This document shows, piece by piece, positions 42,764 through 51,461 of a DNA stretch of 64,000 nt; the stretch's first letter is position 1; each line of letters opens with the position of its first letter. The notes beneath the pieces were generated by a model that was not told where the DNA came from, did no database searches, and saw only the letters and a program-made list of their open reading frames with translations. Position numbers and translations under genes: made by a program. Source of the stretch: Pseudoteredinibacter isoporae_A (lineage in GTDB: Bacteria > Pseudomonadota > Gammaproteobacteria > Pseudomonadales > Cellvibrionaceae); the NCBI RefSeq assembly GCF_040372805.1, contig NZ_BAABWJ010000005.1:62001-126000 (forward strand), written 5' to 3'.

Positions 42764-43870
42764 TTACTGTTCGCCGAAGTCGAGCACGTCACGACTGGGG
42801 TCAGCACTGTTAACCCAACGTAAAAACGCGTCACCCAGAGCAAGGCTCGCTGTCATGGCCTGGCGCCAACGCGCTTGACGAATGTCATTACGGCCTTTGT
42901 AAATCGAAAAATCCTTTCGATCAGGTAAACGCCCATCCGGTAACTGCGCGATAAATTCAGCACTGGGCGAAAGCATAATGACATTTTCCAAGTCTTCCGC
43001 TTTTGCCTTGCGAGAGGCATAAAACTTATCAAACCAGTTTGGCACCAAATAGTTATAAAAGTGCGGATACAGAACCAGACCAGGTTCCTGCCAAAAGCGT
43101 TGAGGAATGGGATGGTAATCGAGCAAACCGCCGTCGCGGTATAAACCGGGTTCAGCGCCCTCTATCTCGCGGATGGGATCCATAATATAAGGGATCGCGG
43201 CTGAGGCCCGTAAGGCAGCCCTGAGATTGTCTTCCCCCAGACTGATGTGCTGAGTGCGCACTCCAGGCTCTTCTTGCAATGCCGGTTTATTTCTCGGATC
43301 GCTGAACACCGCTCGTTCGAACATTTGGCCATAACCGCCGCGCCCGAGAGAACGGTAAAAACCTTCTGCCATACCAGCCGCCAACCGCCATGAACGCTCC
43401 TGCCCTAAAAAACTCCGGCACTTTACTGCTCCACAGCTATAGCGCAAATAGGGGTGCGTTAAGATTTGGTCAATATGCGCATCAGGTAAAAAAGTTTGCA
43501 AGATGCGTTCGGTTTCGTAGACGACATCTTCGGGTTTGGCTTTTTTGGCGTAGCTTTGATTGATGTATGCATTGGCGAGTTTTTCCAATGCTTCGCCAGG
43601 CTGGCGTTGGCAGGCTGCGGCGAGCTTCCAGGCACCAACCGAGGTACCATACACTTTTATTGCCGACTTCTCGTCCAGGGTTTCACTTGATTTGCCACTC
43701 GTACCGGCAGGCAGCCACTGCTCAAATATCGCCCGATCCAGACCGTAAATTGCCAACCACTTTGCCGCACCTGAGGCGCCAAAAATGGTTGAAATGTCTG
43801 CCGGGCTCAGGCCCCGCTCAGTGATATGGCGCTTTGCTTTGGGGCCTGCATAAATCTCGAGTAAAGCCAT
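42764..43870 (-). CDS. Patatin-like phospholipase family protein
   Basis: A 368-residue protein with patatin-type elements: GASGAAKWLAIYGLDRAIF near the start, the nucleophile elbow YGTSVGAWKLAAA (G-x-S-x-G), and LYRDGGLLDYHP with the likely catalytic Asp of the Ser-Asp dyad. An oxyanion-loop glycine run is less clear than in classical members (GPKAKRHITERG occupies that place). It is probably a lipid acyl hydrolase. hrpB follows two bases downstream. A second, unrelated-looking patatin is encoded at 57511-58653. Confidence 0.75.
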   Translation of the reverse strand: MALLEIYAGPKAKRHITERGLSPADISTIFGASGAAKWLAIYGLDRAIFEQWLPAGTSGKSSETLDEKSAIKVYGTSVGAWKLAAACQRQPGEALEKLANAYINQSYAKKAKPEDVVYETERILQTFLPDAHIDQILTHPYLRYSCGAVKCRSFLGQERSWRLAAGMAEGFYRSLGRGGYGQMFERAVFSDPRNKPALQEEPGVRTQHISLGEDNLRAALRASAAIPYIMDPIREIEGAEPGLYRDGGLLDYHPIPQRFWQEPGLVLYPHFYNYLVPNWFDKFYASRKAKAEDLENVIMLSPSAEFIAQLPDGRLPDRKDFSIYKGRNDIRQARWRQAMTASLALGDAFLRWVNSADPSRDVLDFGEQ

Positions 43871-43948
43871 AGTGTCTACGATGTTCAGCTCAACAAATCG
43901 TTATTGTAACGTTTGTGGCCTGGCCTTGCAGCATGGCTCAAACGCCCA

Positions 43949-45013
43949 TCAGTCTGCGAAGCTCAGCACGACTTTACCGCCTTTACCTGCCTCCTGGCTT
44001 AGGCCCAGGGCTCTCTGGTAGTCGGTAAAAGGCACGACTTCACTGATATCGGAATGGAAAATCCCTTTAGCGGACAATTTGCCCATTTGACGGACAGTGG
44101 ACAACAAACTCAGCACCGATTGTTGCCCCAGCCAATTACCGGCAAAAAAACCTTCAACTCGGGCCCCTGGCATCATCAAATCACGAGCGGGAATGGTGCA
44201 CTCATTTGCCCCCAGTGTGCCATAGAAAAGCAACGTACCCGAGACCCCAAGACAACGGGCCATGTCACTGGCTAAATCGCCGCCAATGCAATCCATTGCG
44301 TACTTAACACCCTGCCCCTTGCTTATTTCCGCCACTCTGGCCAAGAGATCTTCTTCAGGATAAACAATGACCTCGTCGGCCCCCAAAGCCAGTAAGCCCT
44401 CTTTCTGTTTTGACTCTCGCACGAGGTTAATTGTGCGAAAACCAAATTCTTTACTCAACCGAATGACCATTTTTCCCAACGCAGAATTGGCGCCGCTTTG
44501 CAAAAGGTATTCGCCTGTGTCGACTTTCAACACCTTGCGTACCATGGCAAAACTCGACAAAGGATTGATGGTGTACATTGCGGCCTGATCATGGCTCAGA
44601 CTGTCTGGAACCGGAATCGCTTTTTTGGCATCAACTAATGTGTATTCCTGCCAGGTACCTTCCGGCGGTCCGGCACTGATCGCCACGCGCTTGCCTTTCA
44701 GGCGACGAGCCATAAGACTGCTGCCGCAGGCATCGACAATCCCAACCCCTTCTCCACCGAGCACGTACGGGTGCTCGGGATAACGCATTTGCCGAGCCGG
44801 ATCGAAATAGCATTCGTTTTGGCCATAGTTCCAGATCAAGCGCCCGAGAGCATCGCGGTAATCACCACGAATAAAATTGAAATCCGAAGGATTCACTGCC
44901 GCTCTGAGCATGCGAACTCTTACCTGCCCAGGGCCAGGCTCCGGTTTCTCACGTTCGGTGATGGACAAACGGGAAAGATCATCTGCAAAATCTTGGGCCA
45001 CAATCGCCTGCAT
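43949..45013 (-). CDS. Zinc-type alcohol dehydrogenase / quinone oxidoreductase family protein (MDR)
   Basis: A 354-residue medium-chain dehydrogenase/reductase with the substrate domain first (PGPGQVRVRMLRAAVNPSDF, YVLGGEGVGIVDACG) and a nucleotide-binding fold in the middle (LLQSGANSALGKMVIRLSKEFG, then INLVRESKQ). It lacks the structural-zinc cysteine cluster, as in the MECR/quinone-reductase branch, and ends EAGKGGKVVLSFAD. The NPSDFN...RGDY pattern resembles trans-2-enoyl-CoA reductase relatives. GAGG precedes the ATG. It is monocistronic; the substrate is unknown. Confidence 0.8.
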   Translation of the reverse strand: MQAIVAQDFADDLSRLSITEREKPEPGPGQVRVRMLRAAVNPSDFNFIRGDYRDALGRLIWNYGQNECYFDPARQMRYPEHPYVLGGEGVGIVDACGSSLMARRLKGKRVAISAGPPEGTWQEYTLVDAKKAIPVPDSLSHDQAAMYTINPLSSFAMVRKVLKVDTGEYLLQSGANSALGKMVIRLSKEFGFRTINLVRESKQKEGLLALGADEVIVYPEEDLLARVAEISKGQGVKYAMDCIGGDLASDMARCLGVSGTLLFYGTLGANECTIPARDLMMPGARVEGFFAGNWLGQQSVLSLLSTVRQMGKLSAKGIFHSDISEVVPFTDYQRALGLSQEAGKGGKVVLSFAD

Positions 45014-45118
45014 GTTTCTAACCTCTATAGTGGTTTCACTTGTTTATGGTATTCACGGTTATAGCGCATCCATACCCGCTCGGCTGTCACGGAATTCCAG
45101 GTTTATGGGATATCGGCA

Positions 45119-45520
45119 TTATTCTGGGCGGAAAGCTGAGGATTGTTCAATCAATGCACGGAAGTCATCCGGCATTGGACAGGTTTTCTTTTGTGTTAAG
45201 TCAAAATACACCAGTGTTGAGCGGGCATTCAACAGTTGACGATTATCCTGAAAAACGTCGGTTCGAATGCAGAGGGAACTACGCCCAAGTTCAGAGATCC
45301 AGCTGTGATTACTGACTTGCTGACCAAAGTAACCTTCAGCCATAAAATCCATATTGACGTTAGCTAACACAAAATTGAAACCTTCTCGAAAGGCAATTTC
45401 ATCGCGATTCATGAGCAAACTGGTTCGACTCTGTTCAACCCAAGCGCTGTAACTCACATTATTGATATGCCCTAATGCATCGGTTTCACAGAAGCGGGGC
45501 ATAAAGTGTTCAATCAGCAT
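45119..45520 (-). CDS. Acyl-CoA thioesterase (YbgC/4-hydroxybenzoyl-CoA type, hotdog fold)
   Basis: A 133-residue hotdog-fold protein with MPRFCETDALGHINNVSYSAWVEQSR, the 4-hydroxybenzoyl-CoA thioesterase signature with catalytic Asp and the GHINN helix. It should hydrolyse acyl-CoA esters in the cytoplasm. The ATG ending at 45520 is chosen because AAGGAAA lies upstream; the frame stays open for 27 codons before it with no better site. It diverges from a lipoprotein gene 132 bases away. Confidence 0.82.
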   Translation of the reverse strand: MLIEHFMPRFCETDALGHINNVSYSAWVEQSRTSLLMNRDEIAFREGFNFVLANVNMDFMAEGYFGQQVSNHSWISELGRSSLCIRTDVFQDNRQLLNARSTLVYFDLTQKKTCPMPDDFRALIEQSSAFRPE

Positions 45521-45652
45521 CTTATTTTCCTTGTTGTCTGCTTTTTGAGCCATACATTCCGGCCTCGAGGCGACCGGTAAATTTTTCCTGGATTGCGCCA
45601 TTTGCTATACTGCGCACCTTGAGCAATCCAGGGGATCGAGGGCGAGTTTAAC

Positions 45653-46360
45653 ATGAAAATTTTGGCGAATTTTGACAGAAAAAGGCTATTGCCCGGCGCG
45701 CTTGTCGCCCTGTTCAGCGTAGTATTAGTCGCCTGCGGCCCGGCTCCAGACAGTCCGCCACAGCGCATCGTCAAAGGCCTTCCCTGGCAGATCAATAATT
45801 TTGACGATGGCAGCAGTGAAGTCTTTGGTCTCCGCCTGGGCCATACCACCCTGGAGGACGCTCTACAGATCATTGGCAAGGACAGTGAAAGCGCCATTGT
45901 GATCGACCAACAGAACCACGCCAGCCTTGAGAGTTACATCAGCCACTACAAAGCAGGTCCCCTACAAGGCAAGCTTATTCTGGTGGTCGATATTCCCGCC
46001 AGCCAACTGCAACAGATGATTCAGAATCTGGAACATGGCGATTATATGGCCAGCGGGGCCCGTAAATTACTGCCCACCGATGCCGATTGGGACATCGCCA
46101 AGCAAACGCCAATCGCGAGCATCAGCTTTATTCCCGCCATCAACCTCGATGAAGACATCATTGTGAATCGCTTTGGTCAAGCCGGTACACAATTGCACTC
46201 TAAAGAGGTGGATCACTTTCTCTATCCCGATAAAGGACTGGACATCGCCTTAAGTGAAGATGGTAAGGAAGTACTGCAATACATTGCACCACGTCAGTTT
46301 CACAAGTTAAGTCAGCCCTTGTTGAATAATCCGAGTTTTCAAGTGGCCAACAACAACTGA
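45653..46360 (+). CDS. Lipoprotein of unknown function
   Basis: A 235-residue protein with a lipoprotein signal ending L25-V-A-C28 (VVLVACGPAPDSPPQ). The mature part contains FGLRLGHTTLEDALQIIG, a small beta-alpha motif also seen in SmpA/OmlA-like outer-membrane proteins, but no clear family follows. Asp+2 is absent (Gly follows Cys), so outer-membrane sorting is expected. GAGGGCGAG precedes the ATG. It stands 46 bases before the GTPase gene and may share its transcript. Confidence 0.72.
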   Translation: MKILANFDRKRLLPGALVALFSVVLVACGPAPDSPPQRIVKGLPWQINNFDDGSSEVFGLRLGHTTLEDALQIIGKDSESAIVIDQQNHASLESYISHYKAGPLQGKLILVVDIPASQLQQMIQNLEHGDYMASGARKLLPTDADWDIAKQTPIASISFIPAINLDEDIIVNRFGQAGTQLHSKEVDHFLYPDKGLDIALSEDGKEVLQYIAPRQFHKLSQPLLNNPSFQVANNN

Positions 46361-46406
46361 ACCCGATTCGGTTTTCACCCACAATTCAACCGCAAGAGAG
46401 AGCGCC

Positions 46407-47336
46407 ATGGCCATTCAGTGGTATCCCGGGCATATGCACAAAGCCCAAAAAGAAGTACGCGAAGCGGCCTCGCAGATCGATTTGTACATCGAAGTGCTTG
46501 ACGCTCGCCTTCCCTATTCAAGCCAGAACCCCATGATCGCAGAATTGCGCGGCGACAAACCCAGTATTAAGGTTTTGACTAAAACTGATTTGGCTGACCC
46601 ACAACGCACCGAAATATGGCAACAGCATTTTGAACAGGAAGCCGGTGTAAAAACCCTGGCGATTACTAATCAGCAATCCTCCAAAGCCAAAATCCTGCCC
46701 GACCTCTGTCGTAAGCTGCTGCCAGATACCAATCAGTTTAAAACCATCAACGCGATGATTTTGGGCATTCCCAATGTCGGAAAGTCCACCTTGATCAATA
46801 CCCTGGCTGGGCGCTCCATAGCCAAAGTCGGCAATGAGCCAGCGGTAACCAAAGGCCAGCAAAAAATTAATCTTCGCAACGGTATTATGCTGTGGGATAC
46901 GCCTGGCATGTTATGGCCCAAAGTGGAGAACGAACACAGTGCATACCGTCTGGGCGTGTCCGGCGCGATTAAAGATACGGCGATGGAGTATGAAGATATA
47001 GCTTACTACGCCATCGGTTTTTTACAGAAACACTACCCCGAACTGCTGAAAGCGCGCTATCAGCTCAACGATGTGTATGACAGTGAAATAGACAACCTTG
47101 AAGCCATCGCCAAGCGACGTGCCTGCGTTCGCGCCGGCGGCCGCGCTGACTTGCACAAGGTTTCAGAATTGTTGATCAAAGATCTACGCAGTGGGCAAAT
47201 CGGTGACATTACTCTGGAGACGCCCGATATGATTACCCACGAGCTAGCCGACGTTAAGCGTATCAAAGAGGAAAAAGCGGCACAGAAAGAAGCACGTCGC
47301 AAAGCGCGTGCCCCCCAGCGCGGAAATCATTCATAA
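46407..47336 (+). CDS. ylqF: Ribosome-biogenesis GTPase of the YlqF/RbgA family
   Basis: A 309-residue circularly permuted GTPase: the base-recognition motif TKTDLAD (G4) comes first, then the P-loop GIPNVGKSTLINTL (G1), the threonine-bearing VTKGQQ (G2) and WDTPGML (G3). The N-terminal IQWYPGHMHKAQKEV is a family hallmark. A helical RNA-binding C-terminal part follows and ends in a basic tail (ARRKARAPQRG). It should act in assembly of the large ribosomal subunit. GAGAGAGCG precedes the ATG. Confidence 0.9.
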   Translation: MAIQWYPGHMHKAQKEVREAASQIDLYIEVLDARLPYSSQNPMIAELRGDKPSIKVLTKTDLADPQRTEIWQQHFEQEAGVKTLAITNQQSSKAKILPDLCRKLLPDTNQFKTINAMILGIPNVGKSTLINTLAGRSIAKVGNEPAVTKGQQKINLRNGIMLWDTPGMLWPKVENEHSAYRLGVSGAIKDTAMEYEDIAYYAIGFLQKHYPELLKARYQLNDVYDSEIDNLEAIAKRRACVRAGGRADLHKVSELLIKDLRSGQIGDITLETPDMITHELADVKRIKEEKAAQKEARRKARAPQRGNHS

Positions 47337-47366
47337 ACACAGAAACAGTCAATAAACGTTATATCG

Positions 47367-48191
47367 CTAGGGCTTTGCAAATGGCAAGGCCCTAGCAGCC
47401 ACAGCAACTCCCCAACGCTTATCCTCCATTTTAGCTTCCAGGGATTGAATCCCCAGAACCTGCCAATAACCTTTATGACGTTGCAAAATGGGCCCACCGG
47501 AGTCTCCCTGAATAATTTCACAGTTGTGATCAAAAGACGCACCGGAACGATTCCAGGCCAGAATCTTACACCCCTCTTGCGCGGTCAGCACTTCCGGTCG
47601 ATCTCGCCGATACCCCGCCAATGTCACTTCAGCACCGGATGCGATTCGACGCTTTTCCGAGAGCGGTAAGTACCCAATTTTATCGCCAATATCCTGCTGC
47701 AAATCCAGAATGGCCCAGTCGGTATGTACCGTTTCCAGATCAATCTGACCGGTCGCGTTAAACCTTCCAGCAGCCATAAAAGAATGAATGCGGCTGTAAG
47801 CCAAATAGTTGCCCTGGGAATAGGCAGCAACAAAGTGGATGTCTTTAGGCTTATACCAATCTTTTCGATAGGCATCCCAGAGACAATGAGCAACAGTCAA
47901 AACCTTGCCAGGGGCAATAAGAACCCCGCTGCAATAGTGGGATGCAGCGACGTTTACCTGGCCAATGGCACGCCAAGGCCATTGCAGGGAATCGACCTGG
48001 CGCCGCTCTTCCGGGTAATTGAGGTGTAGACCACGTTCATCCAATTGAATGGCCCCTGTATCACCACGACTCTTTTCAAGCAGATGGTGCGGGACGCTGG
48101 TCACCGTAGATGATTGATCAGTATTGGCTTGGCTTAATGGCGCACTGAACGCCCAAGCAGCGAGTGCCCATCCGAGCAACACTTTATTCAT
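47367..48191 (-). CDS. Secreted trypsin-like serine protease
   Basis: A 274-residue exported protein. The signal peptide is NKVLLGWALAAWAFSAPLSQ. The chymotrypsin-fold triad is complete: His in VLTVAHCLWD, Asp in HTDWAILDL and Ser in GDSGGPILQ. Cysteines beside the catalytic His (HYCSGVLIAPGKVLTVAHC) form the usual disulfide. It lacks PDZ domains, so it is not DegP-like. GGAGG precedes the ATG by six bases; four upstream in-frame codons lack a site. It is monocistronic and convergent with the GTPase gene. The substrate is unknown. Confidence 0.85.
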   Translation of the reverse strand: MNKVLLGWALAAWAFSAPLSQANTDQSSTVTSVPHHLLEKSRGDTGAIQLDERGLHLNYPEERRQVDSLQWPWRAIGQVNVAASHYCSGVLIAPGKVLTVAHCLWDAYRKDWYKPKDIHFVAAYSQGNYLAYSRIHSFMAAGRFNATGQIDLETVHTDWAILDLQQDIGDKIGYLPLSEKRRIASGAEVTLAGYRRDRPEVLTAQEGCKILAWNRSGASFDHNCEIIQGDSGGPILQRHKGYWQVLGIQSLEAKMEDKRWGVAVAARALPFAKP

Positions 48192-48455
48192 GGCCACCTC
48201 CATGGCTACACAACGAAGATAAGCTTTGAGCTTATTATCTAATCAGTGTAGCCAAGAAATGATCACTAAAGTGTATACAATTCATTCTGCATTATTGCCA
48301 GGGCAACATAAAACGTGAAAATTAAGGCGCCACAAGGGCTTTAGGCGCCGGAAATTCCTAAGATTATTTTGTCATGTCAACCGTGTACCCTTATGGCACA
48401 CGATTCAACAAGCGTTCCAGAACCCGGGAAAGTCGTCCGCTGATGATGCAGGGAG

Positions 48456-49274
48456 CTAGTCTTTCCCCTGTTTCAACTCTTTCAATTGCTGTTGAATCTC
48501 TCGGAGCTGATCCTGTAAATCAAACATGGTGGGCTCACCACTGGCCTCTGCGGCCTCCTCACGCTCGCGACTGTGCTCTTCCTCCAGAACATTCACCACA
48601 ATACCGATGATCATATTCAGAAACGCAAAGGCCGTAAAAAAGATGAAGGTAAGATAGAAGATCCAACTCAGTTTATACACCGTCATCGTCTCGTACATCA
48701 CATCGGTCCAGTCTTCGAAGGTCATGACCCGGAACAGGGTCAGCAAGGCGATGGTGATGTCCCCCCAGAGTTCGGGGTTGATGTCGTGGAACAAGGTGCT
48801 GCCAATTGCTGCGTAAATATAAAAAATAATAAACATCAGCAGCATAACGTAACCCAACTGTGGCAAAGCTTTCACCAATGAGTTGAGCAGCATTCGCAAC
48901 TCTGGAATGATCGACACCATTCGAAGCACTCGGAAAATCCGGATGAGTCGACCCAGTAAGGCCATTTCCCCATTTTCAATAGGGATCAAACTGACCACAA
49001 CAATCAAGGTGTCAAAAACGTTCCAGGCTTTGTTGAAAAACTTTTTCTTTTCTGGCTCCGCAATAAAACGGATACTGATTTCAACCAAAAAGATAAAGGT
49101 AATGACCCAATCCAAAACCGCCAACACCTTCAAGGCCGCTGGAGGAATCGGATACGTTTTCGCGCCGACCACAAGTGCGGAAAGAATAATGACAGTAACC
49201 ACAAACATCTCAAAGGCTTTATTGGCCATGAGTCGGGTAAACACATTGTCTTCTATAGATGGGCTGTTCGCCAT
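48456..49274 (-). CDS. Voltage-gated ion channel of the bacterial NaChBac type with a calcium-channel-like filter
   Basis: A 272-residue single-domain six-helix channel that should work as a tetramer. The S4 voltage sensor has four arginines three apart (R109, R112, R115, R118). The pore has helices at about 140-160 and 205-230 and the filter T185-F-E-D-W-T-D191. NavAb has TLESWSM at this place, and the engineered calcium-selective CavAb has TLDDWSD, so Asp188 and Asp191 match two of the three changes that gave calcium selectivity. The C-terminus is a coiled coil (LQDQLREIQQQLKELKQ), usual for tetramer assembly. No strong ribosome-binding site is seen. Confidence 0.87.
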   Translation of the reverse strand: MANSPSIEDNVFTRLMANKAFEMFVVTVIILSALVVGAKTYPIPPAALKVLAVLDWVITFIFLVEISIRFIAEPEKKKFFNKAWNVFDTLIVVVSLIPIENGEMALLGRLIRIFRVLRMVSIIPELRMLLNSLVKALPQLGYVMLLMFIIFYIYAAIGSTLFHDINPELWGDITIALLTLFRVMTFEDWTDVMYETMTVYKLSWIFYLTFIFFTAFAFLNMIIGIVVNVLEEEHSREREEAAEASGEPTMFDLQDQLREIQQQLKELKQGKD

Positions 49275-49298
49275 AATGTCGATCTACTTAACTGGGTT

Positions 49299-49330
49299 GA
49301 AAAATCGAAAGCTATGGAAAGAGCTTTCGA
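49299..49330 (-). terminator. Rho-independent terminator after the small exported protein gene
   Basis: TCGAAAGCT pairs perfectly with AGCTTTCGA over nine bases, followed on the minus strand by TTTTT. It separates the hemB-side unit from the ion-channel gene. Confidence 0.75.
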
Positions 49331-49412
49331 TCTGTTTAGACGATGGTTGCCGGCCTAGTCGCACCGGCCTCGTGATGCCTTATTGCTCATTTTTAGCCAC
49401 TGAAAACCGGAG

Positions 49413-49637
49413 TTACTCCAAACACTCATTGGCAAAACGTTGAAACTCCTCTTCCTGCCATTCCTTGTTGGGCTTCTCTTCCATCATGAGACACCAAGCG
49501 CTGTCTGAAGCCGCAACCGCCTCTGTGGTCTTATCATCCGATAACCAATGTTCAAATTGGGCTGGGCCCACGAAGGCGGCGGCGAGCAATAACAATACAC
49601 TCAACGCTAGGGTAATGATCATCAATGTTTTTATCAT
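49413..49637 (-). CDS. Small exported or membrane-anchored protein of unknown function
   Basis: A 74-residue protein with an N-terminal hydrophobic helix (LMIITLALSVLLLLAAAFVG) and a polar C-terminal part with two cysteines (SAWCLMMEEKPNKEW and ANECLE). The MMEEKPNKEW stretch resembles a short motif I associate with small periplasmic proteins of gammaproteobacteria, without a known role. It lies 18 bases downstream of hemB on the same strand and is followed by a good terminator, so it is probably the last gene of that unit. Confidence 0.6.
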   Translation of the reverse strand: MIKTLMIITLALSVLLLLAAAFVGPAQFEHWLSDDKTTEAVAASDSAWCLMMEEKPNKEWQEEEFQRFANECLE

Positions 49638-49655
49638 TCTGAGGGCACTTCGTTT

Positions 49656-50633
49656 TTACGGTTCGTTCAACCAGGCAATAATATCTTCGGCATAATACGT
49701 CAGAATCAAATCACAACCGGCACGTTTAAAGGCAATCATGGTTTCCATCACCACGGCTTTTTCGTCGATGACACCCGCAGCAGCCGCTGCCTTAATCATC
49801 GCATACTCGCCACTCACGTGGTACACCGCCAGAGGCTGATTGCTGCTGTCACGAATTTCACGCAGGATATCCAGATAGGCTAAGCCAGGCTTCACCATAA
49901 GAATATCCGCACCCTCACCTTCATCTTGCAAAGATTCCGCCAGAGCTTCACGCCCGTTTGCCGGGTCCATCTGATAGGTGTTGCGACTGCCTTTGAAGTT
50001 GCTATCTACCGCATCGCGAAATGGCCCATAAAATGCTGATGCAAATTTTGTGGAATAACTCATGATGGGAATGTGGCCATAGCCATCCGCATCAAGTGCC
50101 TCACGAATAGCCGCGATCATCCCATCCATCATTCCCGAAGGTGCGATCATATCTACACCTGCTCGAGCGGCGGTAACGGCCTGTGCCTGTAAATTTTCCA
50201 AGGTCAGATCATTGTCCACATCATCATCATGAACCACACCGCAGTGACCGTGGTCGGTGTATTCACAAAAGCAGTTGTCACTGATGATCAGCATCTCGGG
50301 TGTTGCCGCTTTGGCAATCCGAATACAACGAGCCATCAAGCCTTTATCGTTCCAGGTATCGCTTCCGCAATCGTCTTTGTTTTGACTGACGCCAAATAAA
50401 ATAACGGCTTTCAGGCCCAACTCCCACAAACGGCGTAATTCACCGCCCAATTGAGTTTCAGGGAATCGCTTTACCCCTGGCATACTGGGAATATCGACCG
50501 GCTCTTGAATTCCCTCTTCCACAAAGATAGGTAAAATGAAATCCTCCGGCCGCAGGTGATTCTCACGCACCAACTGGCGTAACACCGAGGTTCTTCGAAG
50601 GCGCCGAAATCGAAAATCTGGAGTGACTGTCAT
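49656..50633 (-). CDS. hemB: Delta-aminolevulinic acid dehydratase (porphobilinogen synthase)
   Basis: A 325-residue enzyme that joins two 5-aminolevulinate molecules to porphobilinogen in heme synthesis. The two active-site lysines lie in SYSTKFASAFYGPFRDA and DILMVKPGLAYLDIL. The metal loop reads DNCFCEYTDHGHCGVV, with three cysteines as in the zinc-dependent E. coli form, unlike the aspartate-rich magnesium form of Pseudomonas. AAGAAAAGAG precedes the ATG. It is the first gene of a short unit with the small exported protein. Confidence 0.94.
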   Translation of the reverse strand: MTVTPDFRFRRLRRTSVLRQLVRENHLRPEDFILPIFVEEGIQEPVDIPSMPGVKRFPETQLGGELRRLWELGLKAVILFGVSQNKDDCGSDTWNDKGLMARCIRIAKAATPEMLIISDNCFCEYTDHGHCGVVHDDDVDNDLTLENLQAQAVTAARAGVDMIAPSGMMDGMIAAIREALDADGYGHIPIMSYSTKFASAFYGPFRDAVDSNFKGSRNTYQMDPANGREALAESLQDEGEGADILMVKPGLAYLDILREIRDSSNQPLAVYHVSGEYAMIKAAAAAGVIDEKAVVMETMIAFKRAGCDLILTYYAEDIIAWLNEP

Positions 50634-50708
50634 AGGAATCTCTTTTCTTAAAAAATCATGTGTATCATTTTACGATAGCCGTCACGAAAGCTTCACCCAC
50701 CAGTGCGG

Positions 50709-51434
50709 TTACGGCGCTTTACGACCAGGCTTAAAGGGACTGAAAAAATACCAAAGCCCCAGCATTATCAATAAGCCTGCACTGACATAAAACACCTTTC
50801 GCCAGATACTTTGCCCCGAACGTAAAACTTGAAACTGTTCGACATAGATGGTTTCGCAGGCGCCATTCCCGGTATCGTCGCGCGTGACGCTGGTGCCGCG
50901 AATCAGGCCCTGTTCATGGCCATACTCAGATAACCACCCTTTAATCACAATTTGGTCGCCGATGCCAACTTTACGAATCTGCTCGCGAATATAGGGGCTG
51001 GCCGTAATCAAATGGTTATTCGACAATTGCGTCATATCAAAACTCGCCCAGGCTTCATTGCTGCGTGTTTTGACATTACAGGTGAACTGGCCGTTCCAAA
51101 AATCCAGTTGATTCAAAAACGGTGACTGTGCAGTGTCGCTCCAGATAACACAGATATCCGCTACATTGAGATGATCGCCCCAGCTCTTGTGCAGCATCTG
51201 ATCGCCATCGTGTTCGCGATAAGACACCACGAGACCATACAACTCATAGCGAAATTTGCGATCGACATAATATTGGCGATCTTTGAACTGTATTTGCTTC
51301 CGCTCGAGTGCCTGGGCTTGTTGCAAGGGTTCCTGCAACAAACGAGCATCAAGCTGAAGACTACTGGCAAAACGATCTCGTTGAAAAAAACTCAGAAGGC
51401 AAATCAACAACAATGCCCAAACCAATACCTTCAT
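50709..51434 (-). CDS. Membrane protein with two terminal helices, unknown function
   Basis: A 241-residue protein with an N-terminal helix (VLVWALLLICLLSFFQ) and a C-terminal helix (KVFYVSAGLLIMLGLWYFF), leaving a periplasmic domain of about 180 residues between them. The domain contains DICVIWSDTAQSPFLNQLDF and IKGWLSEYGHEQGLIRGTS, a beta-rich pattern that recalls OB-like folds. GAGGCGATCTC precedes the ATG. It lies 27 bases downstream of cysS in the same direction and may be co-transcribed with it. No function is known to me. Confidence 0.65.
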   Translation of the reverse strand: MKVLVWALLLICLLSFFQRDRFASSLQLDARLLQEPLQQAQALERKQIQFKDRQYYVDRKFRYELYGLVVSYREHDGDQMLHKSWGDHLNVADICVIWSDTAQSPFLNQLDFWNGQFTCNVKTRSNEAWASFDMTQLSNNHLITASPYIREQIRKVGIGDQIVIKGWLSEYGHEQGLIRGTSVTRDDTGNGACETIYVEQFQVLRSGQSIWRKVFYVSAGLLIMLGLWYFFSPFKPGRKAP

Positions 51435-51461
51435 GAGATCGCCTCTTTCGGTGTCAGCCGC

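Noticed and set aside
48310..48352. Two GGCGCC hexamers about a dozen bases apart downstream of the ion-channel gene
   Set aside because: Each hexamer is its own palindrome, flanking bases do not extend a common stem, and no T run follows, so I do not call a terminator.
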